From assembly GCF_000293885.2 (NCBI RefSeq), contig NZ_CP010945.1:1384001-1448000 (forward strand): DNA of 64,000 nt, in the 5' to 3' direction. This document shows positions 29,335-40,072 of this stretch, in pieces. How positions within the stretch are numbered: the first letter of the stretch is position 1; the number at the start of each line of letters is the position of its first letter. Under the pieces are notes generated by a model that saw only the letters and a list, made by a program, of their open reading frames with translations, ran no database searches and had not been told where the DNA came from. The DNA comes from Pseudomonas fluorescens NCIMB 11764. Its GTDB lineage: Bacteria; Pseudomonadota; Gammaproteobacteria; Pseudomonadales; Pseudomonadaceae. The translations under genes and the position numbers were made by a program.

Positions 29335-31145
29335 GCACTTCGGTCCTCGGACGGTTGCAGGCTCACGCCCGGTGCGCCTGCGCGCAGTTTCAGGGTAATC
29401 AAGGCACCGCCTTCCTTGTGGTTGGCGAACGACAGTTCACCCCCGAAGGCGCGCATCAGGGTCTCGCAAATCGCCAGCCCCAGGCCCAGGCCCTGCGTGC
29501 GGGTCTTGGTGGTGTAGAAAGGCTCGCTGGCGCGGCCGAGGGCTTCCATGCAAAAGCCAGGGCCGTTGTCGCGAATGTACAGAATGACGCCATCGGCGGT
29601 GGATTGGGCACTCAACCAGAGTTTACGCGGCGGGCCTTTTTCCGTCAGCGCGTCCAGCGCGTTGGCCAGCAGGTTGCCGAGCACCTGACGCAAACGGGTT
29701 TCCCCGGCTTCGACCCACAGCGTGGCGGCCGGCAAATCTCGGATCAACTCGACCTCCATGCTCCGCCGGCGCTTGGCCAACAGCGCCAGCGCGTCATCCA
29801 GCGCCGGTTGCAGCGCAACGCTTTCCGGGGCGTGGCGATCACGCCGGGCAAAGGCACGCAGGTGCGCGATGATCGAGGCCATGCGCCCGGTCAGTTCGCT
29901 GATCAGCTTGAGGTTGCCGCGCGCATCGTCGGTGCGCTCGTGATCAAGCAGCACTTCGGCGTTTTCCGCGTAGCTGCGAATCGCCGCCAGCGGTTGATTG
30001 AGTTCGTGGCTGATGCTCGCCGACATGGTCCCGAGCGCCGACAGCTTGCCCGCCTGCACCAGATCATCCTGGGCACGCACCAATTCCTGCTGGGCATTTT
30101 CACGCTCCAGCACTTCCTGTTTCAGCCGACGGTTGAGGCCTTCGAGGTCGCTGGTGCGTTCGGCGACGCGGCCCTCCAGTTCCCGACGGGCCTTGGCTTC
30201 GAAGGCGATTCGATCGAGGTAGTGGCGGCGGCGTTGCATCATCAGGCCGAGCAGCAGCATCAACACCAGCAGCGTCGCGCCGCCAATGGCGACCACCGTG
30301 CGCACCGGGCGGTCGATCAGGGTGCGCGGCGCAAGGATGCTGACGCTCCAGCCGGTTTCGTCGATCTGCCGGGTCTGGGTCAGCCACGCGTCCGGATCAA
30401 GGTTCAACGGCTTGGGTTCTCGGGTCGGGTAGGGCTGAATCGCGGTGATTGCCTCGCGCTCCGCGTCGCTCAACGGACGGGTCGCGCGAAAACGCCATTC
30501 CGGCCGCGAAGTGAGAATGACCACGCCGTTGTGGTCAGTCACCAGCAGTTGTTCCGGGGTTTTGCCCCAGAGGCTTTCGGTGTGGTCCAGGTCAACCTTG
30601 ACCACCAGCACGCCGATGATTTTTTCGCGATCCCGGACCGCGGCGGCGAAGAAGTAGCCACGTTTGGCCGACGTGGTGCCCAGGCCGAAGAAGCGCCCCA
30701 GACGCCCGGCCATGGCTTCACTGAAATACGGCCGAAAGGCGAAATTGCGCCCGACGAAACTGTCGTGTTTGTCCCAGTTGGAGGCGGCGAGCGTCTTGCC
30801 CGTGGTGTCCATCAGGTACATGACTTCGGCGCCGGTCTGGGCGCTGATGTTTTTCAGCAGCCGGTTGGCGTTGCCTTGGATGACGCCATCATCCGGTGCA
30901 GACAGGTCAGCACGCAGGGCCGGCAGGTCGCCAAGAATCTGCGGCAGCACTTCATAGCGATGCAGTGTGCCCAGCAGGTTGGCGACGTACAGGTCGAGGG
31001 TCTGACGGTTCTGCCCGGCCAGTTCGCTGCGGTAATAACGCTCGGCCAGATGCTCCAGCGGCCACAGCAATGGCGCGAGGCACAGCGCAAGCAGAGCCAG
31101 GCTGCGCCAGCGGGGTCGGCGTGGAAGGGTCGAGTTCATGAGCAT
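29331..31145 (-). CDS. dctB: DctB-like sensor histidine kinase
   Basis: A 604-residue inner-membrane kinase. Two membrane segments (ALLALCLAPLLWPLEHLAER near residue 15; TVVAIGGATLLVLMLLLGLM near 280) flank a periplasmic sensor domain of the tandem-PAS (dCache) type. The H box is ASISHELNQPLAAIRSYAEN near residue 378, and ATP-binding motifs NLLANALDAL, DNGPGF and GLGLGLAIC follow. It is translated with dctD through a 4-base overlap. An in-frame ATG six bases downstream (31139) is an alternative start. Confidence 0.9.
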   Translation of the reverse strand: MLMNSTLPRRPRWRSLALLALCLAPLLWPLEHLAERYYRSELAGQNRQTLDLYVANLLGTLHRYEVLPQILGDLPALRADLSAPDDGVIQGNANRLLKNISAQTGAEVMYLMDTTGKTLAASNWDKHDSFVGRNFAFRPYFSEAMAGRLGRFFGLGTTSAKRGYFFAAAVRDREKIIGVLVVKVDLDHTESLWGKTPEQLLVTDHNGVVILTSRPEWRFRATRPLSDAEREAITAIQPYPTREPKPLNLDPDAWLTQTRQIDETGWSVSILAPRTLIDRPVRTVVAIGGATLLVLMLLLGLMMQRRRHYLDRIAFEAKARRELEGRVAERTSDLEGLNRRLKQEVLERENAQQELVRAQDDLVQAGKLSALGTMSASISHELNQPLAAIRSYAENAEVLLDHERTDDARGNLKLISELTGRMASIIAHLRAFARRDRHAPESVALQPALDDALALLAKRRRSMEVELIRDLPAATLWVEAGETRLRQVLGNLLANALDALTEKGPPRKLWLSAQSTADGVILYIRDNGPGFCMEALGRASEPFYTTKTRTQGLGLGLAICETLMRAFGGELSFANHKEGGALITLKLRAGAPGVSLQPSEDRSA

Positions 31146-31175
31146 CAGGCGCCTGTGGGTACAGGCGCATTATGC

Positions 31176-32045
31176 CTAGGCTTGTCCGGCAAGACACTCG
31201 CGCAGCGCGGTTTGCCAGTCAGGTTGACTGACGCCCCATTCGCGCTGCAGGCGACTGCAATCCAGGCGCGAGTTCAGCGGGCGGCTGGCGGGTGTCGGGT
31301 AGTCGCTGGTGGTAATCGGCAGCAGGTTTGCGCAAGGCTTTCCCTGTTCCCGCAGCGCTTCGCCGATGGCCTGGGCGAAACCGAACCACGAGGTCTCACC
31401 CTGCGCGGTCAGGTGATAAGTGCCCCAGGCGCCAGTCTCGCCGGCCTGCCAGCGTTCGATCAGAGCGAGGGTGCTGTTGGCGATCGTGCCGGCCCAGGTG
31501 GGTGCTCCGATCTGGTCGGCGACGATGCGCAGCTCCGGTTTTTCCTGCAGAAGACGTTGCATGGTCAGCAGGAAGTTGCGGCCGTGGGTCGAATAGACCC
31601 AACTGGTGCGCAAGATCAGGTGCTTGCCTTTTACCGCCGTAATCGCCTGTTCGCCGGCGAGTTTGCTCTTGCCGTAAACGCCCAATGGGTGAGGTTCGTC
31701 AGCTTCGTTGTAAGGCGCAGTCTTGCTGCCGTCGAACACGTAATCGGTGGAGTAGTGGATCAGCGGGATGCCCAGCGCCGCCGCTTCTTCCGCCAGAATG
31801 CCTGGGGCCTCAGCGTTGACGGAGAACGCCGCTGCTTTCTCGCTTTCAGCCTTGTCGACCGCCGTATAAGCCGCGGCGTTGATGATCAGGTCGGGACGAA
31901 CACGCCGCACCTGCTGGCGGATCTGTTCCGGTTGCGCCAGGTCAAGCTGATCGCGTCCCGGAACGATCAACTCGCTCAGAGCGCCCAGACGATGCTGTAA
32001 CTCACGTGAAACCTGGCCCTGCTGGCCACAGATGAGTATTTTCAT
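31176..32045 (-). CDS. rfbD: RmlD, dTDP-4-dehydrorhamnose reductase
   Basis: A 289-residue NAD(P)H-dependent reductase making the last step of dTDP-L-rhamnose synthesis, for lipopolysaccharide and other glycans. It has the Rossmann start [34 protein letters not shown], and the catalytic YSTDYVFDG with VYGKSKLAGEQ. It is the last gene of rmlB-A-C-D, with every junction a 4-base overlap. dctB starts 30 bases after it on the same strand. Confidence 0.95.
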   Translation of the reverse strand: MKILICGQQGQVSRELQHRLGALSELIVPGRDQLDLAQPEQIRQQVRRVRPDLIINAAAYTAVDKAESEKAAAFSVNAEAPGILAEEAAALGIPLIHYSTDYVFDGSKTAPYNEADEPHPLGVYGKSKLAGEQAITAVKGKHLILRTSWVYSTHGRNFLLTMQRLLQEKPELRIVADQIGAPTWAGTIANSTLALIERWQAGETGAWGTYHLTAQGETSWFGFAQAIGEALREQGKPCANLLPITTSDYPTPASRPLNSRLDCSRLQREWGVSQPDWQTALRECLAGQA

Positions 32046-32587
32046 GGAAACAGATCAACTTCTTGCAAGGTTTTGCCGTGCTGATCCCTGGCCGAAAGCT
32101 TGGGTGCCTCCTCCAGTTGCCAGTCGATGGCAAGTGTTGGATCGTCCCAACGGATGCAACATTCGGCGGACGGATTGTAATAGTCGGTGGTCTTGTAGAG
32201 GAACTCGGCGAAGTCACTCAGCACCACGAACCCATGGGCAAAACCTTCCGGCACCCAGAGTTGGCGACTGTTTTCTGCGGACAAACGCACAGCAGCCCAC
32301 TGGCCGAAATTCGGTGAGCTGCGACGTACATCTACCGCTACATCGAGCACTTCACCGGCCGTAACGCGCACCAGTTTTCCCTGGGTGTTTTCCAGTTGGT
32401 AGTGCAAGCCGCGCAGGACGCCCTTCTGTGAGCGGGAATGGTTGTCCTGAACGAACTGTCTCTTCAGGCCGGTCGCCTCTTCGAAGGCCCTGGCATTGAA
32501 GCTTTCGTAGAAAAAGCCGCGCTCATCCCCGAAGACCTTGGGTTCAAGGATCAACACACCGGGCAACGCGGTTTCAATCACATTCAT
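32042..32587 (-). CDS. rfbC: RmlC, dTDP-4-dehydrorhamnose 3,5-epimerase
   Basis: A 181-residue cupin-fold epimerase. Key segments are [19 protein letters not shown], the catalytic-His region VLRGLHYQ, the Asp-containing [13 protein letters not shown], and [15 protein letters not shown]. It sits between rmlA and rmlD with 4-base overlaps on both sides, so all four genes are translated from one message. Confidence 0.95.
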   Translation of the reverse strand: MNVIETALPGVLILEPKVFGDERGFFYESFNARAFEEATGLKRQFVQDNHSRSQKGVLRGLHYQLENTQGKLVRVTAGEVLDVAVDVRRSSPNFGQWAAVRLSAENSRQLWVPEGFAHGFVVLSDFAEFLYKTTDYYNPSAECCIRWDDPTLAIDWQLEEAPKLSARDQHGKTLQEVDLFP

Positions 32588-33459
32588 TGTCCACCCTCAG
32601 CCAGTTTGTAAAGGTACTGACCATAACCGGTCTTGCCAAAATACTTGGCGCGCTCGAGCAAATGCTCGCGGTCGATCCAGTCTTTTTCGTAAGCGATTTC
32701 TTCGAGGCAGGCGACTTTCAACCCTTGGCGATGCTCGATGGTCTGCACATACTGGGACGCTTCGAGCAAGCTGTCGTGAGTGCCGGTGTCCAGCCAGGCG
32801 AATCCGCGGCCGAAGCGCTCGACCTGCAGATCGCCACGCTTGAGGTAGGCATTGTTGACGTCGGTGATCTCCAGTTCGCCGCGAGGCGAGGGCTTCACGG
32901 CCTTGGCGATCTCGATCACATCGTTGTCGTAGAAATACAGGCCGGTCACGGCATAGCTGGATTTCGGGGCTTTCGGCTTTTCTTCGATCGACAGGGCACG
33001 GCCTTCGTCGTCGAAATCGATCACGCCGAAGCGCTCCGGGTCTTTGACCCAGTAGCCGAACACGGTGGCGCCAGAAGGACGATTGACAGCGTTAATCAAT
33101 TGCTCGCTAAAGCGTTGACCATGGAAGATGTTGTCGCCGAGGATCAGGCACACCGGATCCTTGCCAATGAATTCCTCACCAATCAGAAAGGCCTGGGCCA
33201 GGCCATCGGGCGAAGGCTGTTCGGCATAGCTGAAATGCACGCCGAACTGACTGCCGTCCCCCAACAGGCCGCGATATTGCGGCAGGTCCTGCGGTGTGGA
33301 GATCACCAGGATTTCCTTGATGCCGGCCAGCATCAGGACCGAGATCGGGTAGTAGATCATCGGTTTGTCGTAGATCGGCAGCAGCTGTTTGGACACGCCC
33401 AGCGTAATCGGGTGCAGACGCGTGCCCGAGCCCCCGGCCAACACAATTCCTTTCATCAT
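32584..33459 (-). CDS. rfbA: RmlA, glucose-1-phosphate thymidylyltransferase
   Basis: A 291-residue nucleotidyltransferase making dTDP-glucose. The signature is [20 protein letters not shown] at the N-terminus, followed by [15 protein letters not shown] and LGDNIFHG. The first two codons are both ATG and both overlap the rmlB stop (ATGATGA), so either 33459 or 33456 could be used. It is the second gene of the rml operon. Confidence 0.96.
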   Translation of the reverse strand: MMKGIVLAGGSGTRLHPITLGVSKQLLPIYDKPMIYYPISVLMLAGIKEILVISTPQDLPQYRGLLGDGSQFGVHFSYAEQPSPDGLAQAFLIGEEFIGKDPVCLILGDNIFHGQRFSEQLINAVNRPSGATVFGYWVKDPERFGVIDFDDEGRALSIEEKPKAPKSSYAVTGLYFYDNDVIEIAKAVKPSPRGELEITDVNNAYLKRGDLQVERFGRGFAWLDTGTHDSLLEASQYVQTIEHRQGLKVACLEEIAYEKDWIDREHLLERAKYFGKTGYGQYLYKLAEGGQ

Positions 33460-34538
33460 GCGATCAACTCCTTGGTATTGATGGCGCCCAGTCGTTCACC
33501 CTGATAGCTGCCGTCCTGAACTCGGCGGCACCACTCCAGGTTTTCCAGATACCACTGGACGGTTTTGCGCAGGCCGGTCTCGAAGGTCTCTTCGGGCGTC
33601 CAGCCGAGTTCGCGCTCAATCTTGCTGGCATCGATCGCGTAGCGCAGGTCATGGCCAGGACGGTCCTGGACGAAAGTGATCAGGTCGGCGAAATGCGCGA
33701 CGCCTTCAGGTTTGTTCGGCGCCAGCTCTTCGAGCAGGGCGCAGATGCCACGCACTACATCAATGTTCTTCTGCTCGTTGTGACCGCCGATGTTGTAGGT
33801 CTCGCCGACCACGCCTTCGGTGACCACTTTGAACAGTGCGCGGGCGTGATCCTCGACAAACAGCCAGTCGCGAACCTGCAGGCCGTTACCGTAGACAGGC
33901 AGCGGCTTGCCGGCGAGGGCGTTGAGAATCACCAGCGGGATCAGTTTTTCGGGGAAGTGGAACGGCCCGTAGTTGTTCGAGCAGTTGGTCAGCAACACCG
34001 GCAGGCCGTAGGTGCGTTGCCAGGCGCGGACCAGATGGTCGGAGGCCGCCTTGCTGGCGGAATACGGTGAACTTGGCGCGTACGGGGTTGTTTCCGTGAA
34101 CAGGTCATCGACGCCATGCAGGTCGCCGTACACCTCGTCCGTGGAAATGTGGTGAAAACGGAAAGCGCTTTTTTCGGGCTCGGCCAGGGTCTGCCAGTAG
34201 GCGCGGGTTGCTTCGAGCAGGCTGTACGTGCCGACGATATTGGTTTGAATGAAATCCGACGGACCGTCGATGGAACGGTCGACATGGGACTCGGCCGCCA
34301 GATGCATGATCGCATGCGGCTGGAAACGGGCCAGTACGGCGCTGACGGTGGCCTGATCCACGATATCGGCCTGCACGAATTCGTAGCGTGTGTCGTTGGC
34401 AATGCTGGTCAGCGATTCCAGATTGCCGGCGTAGGTCAGTTTGTCCAGGTTGAGCACTTCATGCTCAGTATGCCGGATCAAGTGACGAACCAGGGCAGAG
34501 CCAATGAAACCGGCACCGCCGGTGATGAGAATACGCAT
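33456..34538 (-). CDS. rfbB: RmlB, dTDP-glucose 4,6-dehydratase
   Basis: A 360-residue extended short-chain dehydrogenase. The NAD motif is [20 protein letters not shown], the active-site residues are in [13 protein letters not shown] and the YxxxK motif is [12 protein letters not shown]. Dehydratase features [18 protein letters not shown] and [11 protein letters not shown] are present. It starts the rml operon; about 175 bases without a gene lie upstream before the divergent fusion gene and probably hold the promoter. Confidence 0.96.
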   Translation of the reverse strand: MRILITGGAGFIGSALVRHLIRHTEHEVLNLDKLTYAGNLESLTSIANDTRYEFVQADIVDQATVSAVLARFQPHAIMHLAAESHVDRSIDGPSDFIQTNIVGTYSLLEATRAYWQTLAEPEKSAFRFHHISTDEVYGDLHGVDDLFTETTPYAPSSPYSASKAASDHLVRAWQRTYGLPVLLTNCSNNYGPFHFPEKLIPLVILNALAGKPLPVYGNGLQVRDWLFVEDHARALFKVVTEGVVGETYNIGGHNEQKNIDVVRGICALLEELAPNKPEGVAHFADLITFVQDRPGHDLRYAIDASKIERELGWTPEETFETGLRKTVQWYLENLEWCRRVQDGSYQGERLGAINTKELIA

Positions 34539-34714
34539 GTTGGCCAGCCTTTATCTGTAAGACGATTGAAGCAAATGAGCATAGCTTGTCGGCAGGAGAG
34601 GGGTGGTGCAATAGGGTTGTGACAGCTATTTGGGTTTTGTTGGGCGCGCGGGGGTTGATTATCGACCGACGTGGTGGCGATATAAGCGACTAATAAAATT
34701 TCAGGGGTCGTTGT

Positions 34715-37627
34715 ATGCCGCTCGCCACGTTGATTCATCGCGCCAGTTTGCCCAGCCCGCAGGTCTCTGCGGCGCAAGCGCTCGAGCTGCTCGAAGGGCA
34801 TTACGGGCTGAGCGGAAAGCTGCAGGCGCTCGGCAGCCAGCAGGACCTCAACTACCGCGTTGACAGCCAGCATGGACGTTTCGTCCTGAAAATCTGCCGG
34901 GGCGACTATTCGGCGCTGGAGCTGCAAGCCCAGCATGCGGGGCTCAAGCATCTGGCCGAGCACTCGAAGGTGCCGGTGCCGCAAGTGATTTCCGCCCAGA
35001 ACGGCGCTGACCTGCTGTCACTTGAAGTCGGCGGACAACCGGTGCATGTGCGCCTGCTCGAATACATCGAGGGCCAGTCGCTCACACACCTGGATCATTT
35101 GCCTGGGGCCGTGGTGGCCGGTTTCGGCCGGCTCTGCGGTGAAATGGACCAGGCGCTGGCCGATTTCAACCATGCGGGTCTTGAACGCACCCTTCAGTGG
35201 GACGCGCGCCATGCCAAGGCGTTGATCGCGCATTTGCTACCGGTCATCGAGGATGACGCGCAGCGAGCGTTGATCGCGCAAGTGGCCGAAGAGGCCGAGC
35301 GGCATTTGCAGCCGCTGGTGGACAAGTTGCCGGTGCAGGCCATCCACATGGACATCACCGATGACAACGTGGTCTGGCAGCGCGATTCGCAACGCCAGTG
35401 GCAACTGCAAGGCGTGATCGATTTCGGCGACCTGGTCCGCACCTGGCGCATCACCGACCTGTCGGTGACTTGCGCGGCGTTGCTGCACCATGCCGGTGGC
35501 GATCCGTTCTACATCTTGCCGGCGGTTCAGGCCTATCACGCGGTCAACCCGTTGCAACACGAAGAACTGCAGGCCCTGTGGCCATTGATCGTCGCGCGGG
35601 CGGCGGTGCTGGTGCTCAGCGGCGAACAGCAGGTCAGCATCGACCCGGGTAACCAATACAGTCGCGACAACCTGACCCACGAGTGGGAGATTTTCCGCGT
35701 GGCGACCTCAGTGCCGCTGGCGTTGATGGAAGCGGCGATCCTCACCGCTGTCGGCCAGAGCCTGCCAGCCATCGGCAGTGAAGGCTTTGCGCCACTGCTG
35801 CCGAGCCTGGTCGGACGTGAATTTGCCTTGATCGACCTGGGTGTACTCAGCCCGCATTTCGAGGCCGGTAACTGGGAGCAGGAAGGGATCGATCAACGCC
35901 TGTTGAGCGAAGCGGCGGCGGCTCACGGTCTGGCCGCAAGCCGTTACGGACAATACCGTTTGTCCCGTACCCGCCCCGACAGTGCCAGCGAACCGGACAC
36001 GTGCCCGCTGCATGTCGAGTTGCGGGTGCCCGATGGCACCGCGGTCGAATCGCCATTTGCCGGCGTGGTCCACCAACCGGCGCCGGGTGTGTTGCAACTC
36101 GACGGCCCACAGCTGAGCGTGCGGCTGTGGGGCGTGACGCCGTCGCTGCACACCGGCGCGGCGCTGGTCAAAGGCCAGGTGTTGGGCGCGGTCAGCGGTC
36201 CGTTGCGGGTGCAGTTGTGCCGAGGCGCTTCGTTCGATGCGCCGTTGTTCTGCACGCCGTCTCGTGCGGCGGCCTGGCAAGCGTTGTGTCCATCGCCGGC
36301 GGTGTTGCTGGGGTTGGCTTGCGATGCGGAGGTTGAGCTTGATTCGCAGACTTTGCTGGCGCGCCGCGACGCCAGTTTCGCCCGGACGCAGAAACACTAT
36401 TACGTCGACCCGCCACGCATCGAACGCGGCTGGCGCAACCACCTGATCGACATGCAGGGCCGCTCCTACCTCGACATGCTCAACAACGTCGCGGTGCTCG
36501 GTCATGGCCATCCGCGCATGGCCGCAGTGGCCAGCCGCCAGTGGTCGCTGCTCAATACCAACTCGCGCTTCAATTACGCGGCGGTTGCCGAATTTTCCGA
36601 GCGTTTGCTGAGGTTGTCTCCGGATGGCATGGACCGGGTGTTCCTGGTCAACAGCGGCAGCGAGGCCAATGACCTGGCGATCCGTCTGGCATGGGCCTAC
36701 AGCGGCGGTCGCGACATTGTCAGCGTGCTGGAGGCTTATCACGGCTGGACAGTGGGCGCCGACGCGGTCTCGACGTCGATTGCCGACAACCCCAAGGCCT
36801 TGAGCAGCCGTCCGGACTGGGTGCACCCGGTGACGGCACCGAACACCTATCGCGGTGAATTCCGGGGCCCGGACAGTGCGCCGGATTATGTGCGCAGCGT
36901 CGAGCACAACCTGGCGAAAATCGCCGGGCAAGGACGCCAGCTGGCCGGTTTCATTTGCGAGCCGGTGTACGGCAATGCCGGCGGCATCTCGCTGCCGCCG
37001 GGGTATTTGAAACAGGTCTACGGGATGGTTCGCGCCCAGGGCGGCGTGTGCATCGCCGACGAAGTGCAGGTCGGTTACGGGCGCATGGGTCACTTCTTCT
37101 GGGGCTTCGAAGAACAGGGCGTGGTGCCGGACATCATCACCATGGCCAAGGGCATGGGCAACGGCCAACCGCTGGGCGCTGTGATTACCCGTCGGGAAAT
37201 CGCCGAGGCGCTGGAAGCCGAAGGTTATTTCTTCTCATCGGCGGGTGGCAGCCCGGTCAGTTGCCAGATCGGCATGGCCGTTCTGGATGTGATGGAAGAG
37301 GAAAAACTTTGGGATAACGCCCAGGTCGTGGGCGGGTATTTCAAAGAGCGTCTGGAAGCGCTGATCGATATTCATCCGCTGGTGGGCGCGGTGCACGGGT
37401 CCGGTTTTTATCTGGGCGTTGAATTGATCCGCGACCGCGAGACCCTGGAACCGGCGACCGAAGAAACCACGGCGTTGTGTGATCGCCTGCGGGAATTGGG
37501 GATCTTCATGCAGCCGACGGGGGATTATCTGAACGTCCTCAAGATCAAACCGCCGATGGTGACCTCGCGCCGCAGTGTGGATTTCTTTGTCGATATGTTG
37601 GCGAAGGTGCTCGCGGAGGGGCTGTAA
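34715..37627 (+). CDS. Kinase / M23-like / class III aminotransferase fusion
   Basis: A 970-residue three-part protein. Residues 30-350 are an aminoglycoside-phosphotransferase-like kinase with AIHMDITDDNVVW and GVIDFGDLVRT. Residues about 420-500 resemble an M23 peptidase-like barrel. Residues 560-960 are a PLP-dependent class III aminotransferase, with the cofactor lysine in IITMAKGMGNGQPLGAV near residue 812. In animals the separate proteins of this type are hydroxylysine kinase and the phospho-lyases of phosphoethanolamine and phosphohydroxylysine, so a kinase followed by a phospho-lyase is a reasonable guess. It lies upstream of aguB-aguA. The true substrate is unknown. Confidence 0.85.
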   Translation: MPLATLIHRASLPSPQVSAAQALELLEGHYGLSGKLQALGSQQDLNYRVDSQHGRFVLKICRGDYSALELQAQHAGLKHLAEHSKVPVPQVISAQNGADLLSLEVGGQPVHVRLLEYIEGQSLTHLDHLPGAVVAGFGRLCGEMDQALADFNHAGLERTLQWDARHAKALIAHLLPVIEDDAQRALIAQVAEEAERHLQPLVDKLPVQAIHMDITDDNVVWQRDSQRQWQLQGVIDFGDLVRTWRITDLSVTCAALLHHAGGDPFYILPAVQAYHAVNPLQHEELQALWPLIVARAAVLVLSGEQQVSIDPGNQYSRDNLTHEWEIFRVATSVPLALMEAAILTAVGQSLPAIGSEGFAPLLPSLVGREFALIDLGVLSPHFEAGNWEQEGIDQRLLSEAAAAHGLAASRYGQYRLSRTRPDSASEPDTCPLHVELRVPDGTAVESPFAGVVHQPAPGVLQLDGPQLSVRLWGVTPSLHTGAALVKGQVLGAVSGPLRVQLCRGASFDAPLFCTPSRAAAWQALCPSPAVLLGLACDAEVELDSQTLLARRDASFARTQKHYYVDPPRIERGWRNHLIDMQGRSYLDMLNNVAVLGHGHPRMAAVASRQWSLLNTNSRFNYAAVAEFSERLLRLSPDGMDRVFLVNSGSEANDLAIRLAWAYSGGRDIVSVLEAYHGWTVGADAVSTSIADNPKALSSRPDWVHPVTAPNTYRGEFRGPDSAPDYVRSVEHNLAKIAGQGRQLAGFICEPVYGNAGGISLPPGYLKQVYGMVRAQGGVCIADEVQVGYGRMGHFFWGFEEQGVVPDIITMAKGMGNGQPLGAVITRREIAEALEAEGYFFSSAGGSPVSCQIGMAVLDVMEEEKLWDNAQVVGGYFKERLEALIDIHPLVGAVHGSGFYLGVELIRDRETLEPATEETTALCDRLRELGIFMQPTGDYLNVLKIKPPMVTSRRSVDFFVDMLAKVLAEGL

Positions 37628-37838
37628 ATACATCTCCCCTGTGGGAGTGCTTAATTCGATTATTATCTGGTTTAAGTGCTGTTGTTTTCGACGGAAGGAA
37701 GATTAATCGCTTTTAAAGCCGATTTTTATCGGCTATAAAGTCGCCATTGCCGCGGCGTGCCTCATCACGCCCGCCACTTCCCTTTCTGTCATCGGTCGAT
37801 GGGAAACTCGACCCACAGCACTTGCCCGGAGATGATTC

Positions 37839-38717
37839 ATGAGCCGTATCGTTACCGTCGCCGCCACCCAGATGGCCTGTTCCTGGGACCTTGAAGCCAA
37901 CCTCGAAACCGCTGAAAGGCTGGTCCGTGAGGCTGCGGCCAAAGGCGCGCAGATCATCCTGATCCAGGAACTGTTCGAGGCGCCGTACTTTTGCCAGAAG
38001 CCCAATCCGGATTACCTGCAACTGGCCACAACGGTGGAAGAGAACGTCGCCATCAAGCATTTCCAGAAAATCGCCAGGGAACTGCAAGTGGTGCTGCCGA
38101 TCAGCTTCTACGAACGGGCCGGCCGTGCGCGTTTCAACAGCATCGCGATCATTGATGCCGACGGCAGCAACCTCGGGATTTATCGTAAAAGCCACATCCC
38201 GGACGGCCCTGGCTACCACGAGAAGTACTACTTCAACCCGGGCGACACCGGTTTCAAAGTGTGGAACACCCGTTACGCGAAAATCGGCGTGGGCATCTGC
38301 TGGGATCAGTGGTTCCCCGAGTGCGCCCGCAGCATGGCGTTGCTGGGTGCGGAGATCCTGTTCTACCCGACCGCCATCGGCAGCGAGCCGCACGACAAGA
38401 CCATCTCGTCCCGCGATCACTGGCAGCGTGTGCAGCAGGGCCATGCCGGCGCCAACCTGATGCCGTTGATCGCCAGCAACCGTATCGGCAACGAGGAGCA
38501 GGACGGGTACGACATTACCTTCTACGGCTCGTCGTTTATCGCCAACCAGTTCGGCGAGAAGGTCCAGGAACTCGATAAAACCGAAGAAGGCGTGCTGGTT
38601 CACAGCTTCGACCTCGACGAGCTGGAGCACATTCGCAGCGCGTGGGGCTCGTTCCGTGATCGTCGCCCGAACCTATACAATGCGCTCAAAACCCTCGACG
38701 GTTCCCTGGAGTCCTGA
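37839..38717 (+). CDS. aguB: AguB, N-carbamoylputrescine amidase
   Basis: A 292-residue nitrilase-superfamily enzyme that releases putrescine from N-carbamoylputrescine. The catalytic triad is Glu44 ([10 protein letters not shown]), Lys117 ([18 protein letters not shown]) and Cys154 ([10 protein letters not shown]). It is followed after 4 bases by aguA, which makes its substrate. Length and motifs are typical. Confidence 0.95.
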   Translation: MSRIVTVAATQMACSWDLEANLETAERLVREAAAKGAQIILIQELFEAPYFCQKPNPDYLQLATTVEENVAIKHFQKIARELQVVLPISFYERAGRARFNSIAIIDADGSNLGIYRKSHIPDGPGYHEKYYFNPGDTGFKVWNTRYAKIGVGICWDQWFPECARSMALLGAEILFYPTAIGSEPHDKTISSRDHWQRVQQGHAGANLMPLIASNRIGNEEQDGYDITFYGSSFIANQFGEKVQELDKTEEGVLVHSFDLDELEHIRSAWGSFRDRRPNLYNALKTLDGSLES

Positions 38718-38721
38718 CTGC

Positions 38722-39828
38722 ATGACCACTTTAAACAGCACCCCGCGCGCCGACGGCTTCTACATGCCCGCCGAGTGGGCGCCACAAACCCAGACCTGGA
38801 TGATCTGGCCCGAGCGTCCGGACAACTGGCGCCTGGGCGGCAAACCGGCGCAAGCCGCGCATGTGGCGGTGGCCAAGGCCATCGCGCGTTTCGAACCGGT
38901 CACCGTGGCGGTGTCCGCCGGTCAATACGAAAACGCTCGGGCGCGTCTGGACGTGCCGAATATTCGTGTGGTCGAGATGTCCAGCGACGACGCCTGGGTC
39001 CGCGACACCGGCCCGACATTCGTCATCAATAACCGCGGTGAAGTCCGTGGCGTGAACTGGGACTTCAACGCATGGGGCGGTTTTGACGGTGGGCTGTATT
39101 CGCCGTGGAACCGTGATTCGCAGGTCGGCGGGAAGATCCTCGAGATTGAACGCAGCCCGCGTTATCGCACCGAGGGCTTTGTGCTCGAAGGCGGTTCGAT
39201 CCACGTTGATGGTGAAGGCACGCTGATCACTACTGAAGAATGCCTGCTTAACCGCAATCGCAACCCGCACTTGAACCGTGCAGAAATCGAAGCGGTGCTC
39301 AGCGCGAACCTGGCTGTGGATAAAATCATCTGGCTGCCGGACGGTTTGTTCAACGATGAAACCGACGGCCATGTGGATAACTTCTGCTGCTACGTGCGTC
39401 CGGGCGAAGTGTTGCTGGCCTGGACCGACGACCCGCAAGACCCGAACTACCCGCGCTGCCAGGCGGCGATGAAAGTGCTCGAAAGCAGCACCGACGCCAA
39501 GGGTCGCCCATTCACGGTGCACAAGATGCCGATTCCTGGGCCGCTGTATGCGACCGAAGAAGAATGCGCCGGTGTGGACCCGGTAGACGGAACCCAGGAA
39601 CGCAATCCGACCGTTCGTCTGGCCGGTTCCTATGTGAACTTCCTCATCGTCAACGGCGGCATCATCGCGCCGAGCTTCGACGATCCGCTGGACGGCCCGG
39701 CCAAAGAGATTTTGCAGAGCCTGTTCCCGCAGCATGAAGTGGTCATGGTCCCGGGCCGCGAACTGTTACTGGGCGGCGGTAATATCCACTGCCTTACCCA
39801 ACAGCAGCCTGCGCCGCACAAGGAGTGA
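38722..39828 (+). CDS. aguA: AguA, agmatine deiminase
   Basis: A 368-residue guanidino-group hydrolase turning agmatine into N-carbamoylputrescine. Family segments are [18 protein letters not shown], the acidic site [36 protein letters not shown], and the nucleophile Cys357 in [11 protein letters not shown]. The ATG at 38722 gives the usual start; the frame is open further upstream inside aguB. A terminator follows at 39900. Confidence 0.96.
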   Translation: MTTLNSTPRADGFYMPAEWAPQTQTWMIWPERPDNWRLGGKPAQAAHVAVAKAIARFEPVTVAVSAGQYENARARLDVPNIRVVEMSSDDAWVRDTGPTFVINNRGEVRGVNWDFNAWGGFDGGLYSPWNRDSQVGGKILEIERSPRYRTEGFVLEGGSIHVDGEGTLITTEECLLNRNRNPHLNRAEIEAVLSANLAVDKIIWLPDGLFNDETDGHVDNFCCYVRPGEVLLAWTDDPQDPNYPRCQAAMKVLESSTDAKGRPFTVHKMPIPGPLYATEEECAGVDPVDGTQERNPTVRLAGSYVNFLIVNGGIIAPSFDDPLDGPAKEILQSLFPQHEVVMVPGRELLLGGGNIHCLTQQQPAPHKE

Positions 39829-39899
39829 GTGCCGTTGTAACAGCCTGAGTTGATTGAGAAATCACTCAGGCAACGGTTTTACTTCGGCACCTTGCAAGA

Positions 39900-39932
39900 A
39901 GCCCGCAGCCCGTCAGGACTGCGGGCTTTTTT
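39900..39932 (+). terminator. Terminator of the aguBA unit
   Basis: AGCCCGCAG and CTGCGGGCT pair around CCCGTCAGGA and are followed by TTTTT. It lies about 70 bases after the aguA stop codon. Confidence 0.9.
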
Positions 39933-39959
39933 GTATCCGCTGGTCGACTGTCCTGACAC

Positions 39960-39977
39960 ATTGGCACAGCTCTTGTA
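39960..39977 (+). promoter_or_regulatory. Sigma-54-like -24/-12 element
   Basis: TTGGCACAGCTCTTGTAT has GG and GT separated by ten bases, close to the sigma-54 consensus TGGCAC-N5-TTGC. The -12 G-T instead of G-C weakens the match. It lies about 95 bases before the small gene at 40073. Confidence 0.3.
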
Positions 39978-40072
39978 TCTCTCCTGACGAGAAACAGGGA
40001 GGGGAGAACTTCGATGTTCTGTCATAAACCTTGGATAAGTTAGCCGCTCACAAACCAGGAGAGAGCGCGGAA

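Noticed and set aside
29229..32000. A 923-codon open frame on the plus strand
   Set aside because: It is antisense to dctD, dctB and rmlD, which have complete domain motifs. Long mirror frames are expected in GC-rich DNA, and the translation is rich in Gln, Arg and Val without any known motif.
35708..37168. A 486-codon open frame on the minus strand
   Set aside because: It lies opposite the kinase-aminotransferase fusion, whose catalytic motifs fix the coding strand.
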